Source: Parcubacteria group bacterium GW2011_GWA2_50_10b
Lineage (GTDB): Bacteria; Patescibacteriota; Minisyncoccia; Phycocordibacterales; Zambryskibacteraceae
DNA: 6,735 bases
NCBI GenBank assembly: GCA_001004085.1
Contig: LCQJ01000017.1
Span: 1-6,735 of the forward strand
Reading direction: 5' to 3'
The notes under the pieces are model-generated. The model worked only from the letters and a program-made list of their open reading frames with translations, was not told the origin of the DNA and made no database searches. Each line of letters opens with the position of its first letter. Positions within the stretch are counted from its first letter, which is position 1. Below, one piece after another: positions 4,987 to 6,735 of the stretch. The position numbers and the translations under genes were made by a program.

Positions 4987-5442
4987 CTATCTCTTGTCAA
5001 TCTTACGGATTAACTCCAAAAGCAGTTCGTTCTGATTTTCCAGATGAGCGATGATTACTTCCGCTTCATGTTCCGCTTTCTGGTTGATTTCGAAATCGGC
5101 TTGGGCGCGGCGTTCGGCGAACTTACCTTCGAGACTCTGCCCAACCATGATGAGCGGCAAGAGGACCATTTGGATAACGTTGGAGGTAAAGAGCCAGATG
5201 ACAAAGGCCGGGGCCGGGTCGAAGCGCAAAGGCGTAGGCGCCAACGTATTCCACAAGAGCCAGCCAAAGGTCCAGAAAGAAAGCAGGAAGAAAAAGCCCA
5301 TCGTACCGACGGCGCGGGTAGTATGTAGGGCGAACTTCTCGAGCGAGGAGAAGGCCGTCCTCGCCTCTTCGTGGGCCTGTCTCACCGGGTGCCGGTAGGC
5401 GCGCAGTTCGGCGAGCGTGGGCGGATTATGTTTGTATTCCAT
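4987..5442 (-). CDS. DUF1003 family membrane protein
   Basis: From ATG 5442 this is a 151-residue protein ending at TAG. The N-terminal 43 residues are soluble, with an EKFA segment often seen in this family. Two membrane helices follow (about 44-66 and 78-101), with FDPAP at 74-78 between them. Then comes the DUF1003 block PLIMVGQSLEGKFAERRAQADFEINQKAE (about 96-124) and a coiled-coil-like tail (HLENQNELLLELIRKI). The conserved patterns PLIM-x-x-Q and D-F/Y-E-x-N-x-KAE identify the family, whose function is unknown. A reading from 5544 adds 34 residues translated from the inverted repeat and promoter region, so I reject it. The gene diverges from infC. Confidence 0.88.
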   Translation of the reverse strand: MEYKHNPPTLAELRAYRHPVRQAHEEARTAFSSLEKFALHTTRAVGTMGFFFLLSFWTFGWLLWNTLAPTPLRFDPAPAFVIWLFTSNVIQMVLLPLIMVGQSLEGKFAERRAQADFEINQKAEHEAEVIIAHLENQNELLLELIRKIDKR

Positions 5443-5450
5443 CGCTTTAT

Positions 5451-5478
5451 AGTGTACCCCCACACCTACTTTTGCCAA
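5451..5478 (-). promoter_or_regulatory. DUF1003 gene promoter
   Basis: On the minus strand, TTGGCA (5478-5473, five of six) is followed by 16 bp and TACACT (5456-5451, four of six). Eight bases then lead to ATG 5442, so the leader is at most two bases. The spacer is almost exactly one arm of the inverted repeat 5456-5526. Confidence 0.45.
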
Positions 5479-5526
5479 AGTCCTTATGTGAATAAATATT
5501 TGGATTTGTAAAGTAGGTGTGGGGGT
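5456..5526. repeat. 17-bp perfect inverted repeat between DUF1003 gene and infC
   Basis: ACCCCCACACCTACTTT (5456-5472) is the exact reverse complement of AAAGTAGGTGTGGGGGT (5510-5526), with 37 bp between. Each arm fills the spacer between the -35 and -10 boxes of one of the two divergent promoters. It may bind a common regulator, or be a mobile repeat remnant. Confidence 0.8.
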
Positions 5527-5533
5527 GTATAAT
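5506..5533 (+). promoter_or_regulatory. infC promoter
   Basis: TTGTAA (5506-5511, four of six) is followed by 16 bp and a perfect TATAAT (5528-5533). Predicted +1 is near 5540, four bases before the in-frame ATT at 5544 and 22 before TTG 5562. Confidence 0.6.
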
Positions 5534-5561
5534 ATAAGTAACAATTAGTTATACACAGAAA

Positions 5562-6065
5562 TTGCTCCAACCTCGCATTAATCAACAGATTCGGGCGGCC
5601 CAGTTGCGCGTCATCGGGCCCAAAGGCGAGAATCTCGGCGTCCTCACTCTCGAGGAAGCGCTCAAAAAGACCTTTGCCTTGGGCCTCGACTTGATTGAAA
5701 TCTCTCCCACCGCCACGCCGCCGGTGGCCAAAATCGCCGACTTCGGCAAATATCTTTACGAGGAAAACAAGAAATCGAAGCTTTCCAAGAAATCACATTC
5801 GGTGGAGATCAAAACCGTCCAGGTCAAGCTCGGCACCGGCGAAAACGACTTGGCGCTCAAAGCCAAGAAAGCAAGCGTCTGGCTTGGCGAAGGCAACCGC
5901 GTCAAAGTCGATTTGTTTCTGCCCGGCCGCGCCAAGTATCTGGATGAAAAGTTCCTCAAAGAACGTATCGAGCGCATGCTCAAACTGGTGACCGTCGACT
6001 ACAAAATCGCCGACTCGGCCAAAAAGAGCCCCAAGGGCATGACCGTCATTATCGAGAGAGCCTAA
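5562..6065 (+). CDS. infC: translation initiation factor IF-3
   Basis: From TTG 5562 this is 167 residues, slightly shorter than E. coli IF3 (180). The N-domain reads RINQQIRAAQLRVIG, LGVLTLEEAL, GLDLIEISPTATPPVAKIADFGKYLYEENK (41-70), the last part matching the IF3 signature (E. coli RIMDYGKFLYEKSK). After a lysine-rich linker, the C-domain (about 80-167) has VEIKTVQVKLGTGENDLALKAKKA, EGNRVKVDLFLPGRA and a final GMTVIIERA. IF3 binds the 30S subunit, blocks 50S joining and checks the start codon and initiator tRNA. There is no ATG start. In-frame ATT 5544 would add six residues, and AUU is the known autoregulatory start of infC elsewhere. Neither start has a Shine-Dalgarno. rpmI and rplT do not follow. 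Confidence 0.95.
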   Translation: MLQPRINQQIRAAQLRVIGPKGENLGVLTLEEALKKTFALGLDLIEISPTATPPVAKIADFGKYLYEENKKSKLSKKSHSVEIKTVQVKLGTGENDLALKAKKASVWLGEGNRVKVDLFLPGRAKYLDEKFLKERIERMLKLVTVDYKIADSAKKSPKGMTVIIERA

Positions 6066-6080
6066 TATCATAAAATGTAA

Positions 6081-6116
6081 ATCGGGCGACACCACTGTGG
6101 TGTCGCCCGATGTTTT
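6081..6116. terminator. bidirectional terminator between infC and the convergent hypothetical gene
   Basis: A perfect 14-bp stem (6081-6094 with 6098-6111) with a 3-nt loop is followed by GTTTT on the plus strand. On the minus strand it is followed by TTTACATTTT. It starts 15 bp beyond the infC stop and lies 18 bp past the minus-strand gene. Confidence 0.85.
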
Positions 6117-6133
6117 GTAACCTGTCCCCGGTC

Positions 6134-6541
6134 TCAGACGGTACGCTTCGAGACTAGGAATTCGACGTTGCCGATGGCGGCCACAATCTTGTCCCGGAGT
6201 TCCGTCGAGAGCACGAGGCCATCCCGCTCGTTCTCCAGATAGACGCCGACCACGATGCCGTGGGCGGCCGCGTCGCAGAAGAGCTCTTGGAGCGCGCGGA
6301 GCGCGTCGAGCTCTTCATCGAAGTCGCCGACAAAGTTGAGCTTGTCGTATTCTTCGATGATGGACATGAGCCTAGGCTCCTCCCACCGCGAGATGACCTC
6401 GAAGAGGGCGACCACGGCGGCGAGCGAGGAGTTCGTATTGACCGACGAGAGAGACGAGCGAAGCGACCGGAGCTGCGGAAGCAGCGACGCGAGGTGGCGA
6501 TGCGGCGGCGTGGCCGTCACAATCGTGTTACGCAAGGTCAT
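6134..6541 (-). CDS. hypothetical protein, 135 residues
   Basis: The gene runs from ATG 6541 to TGA 6136-6134. I do not recognise the family. The protein is soluble, with no membrane segment or signal peptide. It has a leucine/serine-rich helix near the N-terminus (LASLLPQLRSLRSSLSSV), a central acidic helical part (IIEEYDKL, FDEELDALRALQELF) and a C-terminal part ending in VEFLVSKRTV. The gene is believable because AGGAG lies at normal distance before the ATG and a strong promoter (6601-6629) lies upstream. Overlapping plus-strand frames at 6255-6568 lack these signals. It is unlike the neighbours in having a leader of about 50 nt with a Shine-Dalgarno, so it may come from another source. 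It converges on infC. Confidence 0.65.
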   Translation of the reverse strand: MTLRNTIVTATPPHRHLASLLPQLRSLRSSLSSVNTNSSLAAVVALFEVISRWEEPRLMSIIEEYDKLNFVGDFDEELDALRALQELFCDAAAHGIVVGVYLENERDGLVLSTELRDKIVAAIGNVEFLVSKRTV

Positions 6542-6600
6542 GTTCTCTCCTCTTTTCTCTTGAAGTGAGACGGGTGCTGTCCCACTTTCATTCTTATTTA

Positions 6601-6629
6601 AGCATAGCAGATTGTAGGGTAAATGTCAA
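6601..6629 (-). promoter_or_regulatory. strong promoter for the hypothetical gene, -35 possibly within an IS end
   Basis: On the minus strand, a perfect TTGACA (6629-6624) is followed by 17 bp and TATGCT (6606-6601), preceded by TGC, that is, an extended -10. The predicted start is near 6594, giving a leader of about 52 nt containing AAGAGGAG before ATG 6541. Confidence 0.7.
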
Positions 6630-6735
6630 GCTATTTAGGTAATGTGCACACACATATGGCGGTTTTCCCTAGAATGGGTAAATGAGCATATGTATGGCCA
6701 AAACAATCAAAGAAGAGAGGCTTAGATGGGTTATT
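6624..6735 (+). mobile_element. probable left end of an insertion sequence (IS481-like, partial)
   Basis: The stretch starts with TGTCAAGCTA and TGTG-type bases (AATGTGCACACA) that resemble an insertion-sequence terminal repeat, and leads within 60 bp to the start of a transposase-like frame. The boundary at 6624 is inferred, since the other end and any target duplication are outside the window. Confidence 0.35.
6682..6735 (+). CDS. N-terminal start of a transposase-like protein (partial, runs off right edge)
   Basis: ATG 6682 opens a frame MSICMAKTIKEERLRWVI that stays open to the window end, and ATG 6694 (MAKTIKEER) is an alternative. The string KEERLRWV recalls the beginning of the helix-turn-helix region of IS481-type transposases found in parcubacterial genomes (from memory, not certain). 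A -10-like TAGAAT (6670-6675) lies six bases before ATG 6682, the same spacing as the other leaderless genes here, which favours the upstream start. With only 18 codons visible, the identity is tentative. Confidence 0.4.
   Translation, partial: MSICMAKTIKEERLRWVI

Noticed and set aside
4759..4990. Duplicate of the tmRNA 3' end as an attachment site
   Set aside because: No copy of the ACTCTCCCCACC-type end was found. The CTCCAC...CTTCGCTC similarity is too weak and low in complexity.
5443..5544. N-terminal extension of the DUF1003 protein to 5544
   Set aside because: The extra residues come from the inverted repeat and both promoters. ATG 5442 fits the promoter and the family length.
6255..6568. 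Plus-strand open frames over the hypothetical gene
   Set aside because: The products are Arg/Glu- or Ser-rich with no start signals. The minus-strand frame has the promoter, Shine-Dalgarno and ATG.
6122..6584. Loose inverted similarity flanking the hypothetical gene (TGAGACCGGGG-type at 6126-6136 and TGAGACGGGTG at 6566-6576, CTGTCCC on both sides)
   Set aside because: The match is short and needs a gap, and the left copy includes the stop codon. It is not enough to claim a mobile unit or terminal repeats.
1..6735. Recoded UGA (as in Gracilibacteria or Absconditabacteria)
   Set aside because: No in-frame TGA occurs in ftsH, smpB, infC or the other clear genes, and the minus-strand gene ends naturally at TGA.
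1..6735. CRISPR array or defence system
   Set aside because: No regularly spaced direct repeats and no cas or known defence genes were seen. The single GIY-YIG protein alone does not make a defence system.

Overview
This window looks like part of a genome from a Candidate Phyla Radiation (Patescibacteria) bacterium, most likely a parcubacterium. The evidence is indirect. IF3 and SmpB are compact and divergent, transcription units are very short, infC stands without rpmI and rplT, several start codons lie directly behind a -10 box (predicting leaderless mRNAs), small GIY-YIG, DUF378 and DUF1003 genes are present, and insertion-sequence remnants lie at both ends. The one plausible gene ending in TGA, together with the lack of in-frame TGA in the others, fits the standard bacterial code.

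Layout. (1) 1-304: the last codons of an IS30-like transposase, then a 68-residue membrane ORF that may be the tail of a gene cut by that element. (2) 341-416: a tRNA with anticodon UAU (isoleucine, AUA codons) and an encoded CCA end. (3) 468-1485: a plus-strand cluster of small membrane proteins (a two-helix protein, a YdbS-type bacterial PH-domain protein, a DUF378 protein). It ends at a UUCG-capped hairpin shared with the convergent ftsH. (4) 1552-3480: ftsH on the minus strand. (5) 3517-3951: smpB, divergent from ftsH across a 36-bp gap. (6) 3987-4389: the tmRNA gene ssrA, with tag peptide ANDFVFAYVRA and encoded CCA. (7) 4390-4986: terminator, hairpins and a small GIY-YIG nuclease gene with base composition unlike its neighbours. 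(8) 4987-6065: a DUF1003 membrane protein gene and infC, divergent across a 17-bp inverted repeat. (9) 6134-6541: a hypothetical protein on the minus strand with a real Shine-Dalgarno leader. (10) From about 6624: the probable left end of another insertion sequence, whose transposase starts at the right edge.

Functionally, the core is quality control and translation. FtsH degrades membrane and tagged proteins. SmpB and tmRNA rescue stalled ribosomes and append the tag that targets products to proteases of the FtsH/Clp type. IF3 and tRNA-Ile serve initiation and decoding. The adjacency of ftsH, smpB and ssrA makes a compact ribosome-rescue and proteolysis block.

The most interesting signals are the promoter structures: facing leaderless promoters for ftsH and smpB, a consensus promoter buried inside smpB that could drive ssrA, a mirrored repeat filling the spacers of the DUF1003 and infC promoters, and a promoter at the right edge whose -35 box may be supplied by an insertion-sequence end. 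I found no CRISPR array and no clear new defence or biosynthetic system.
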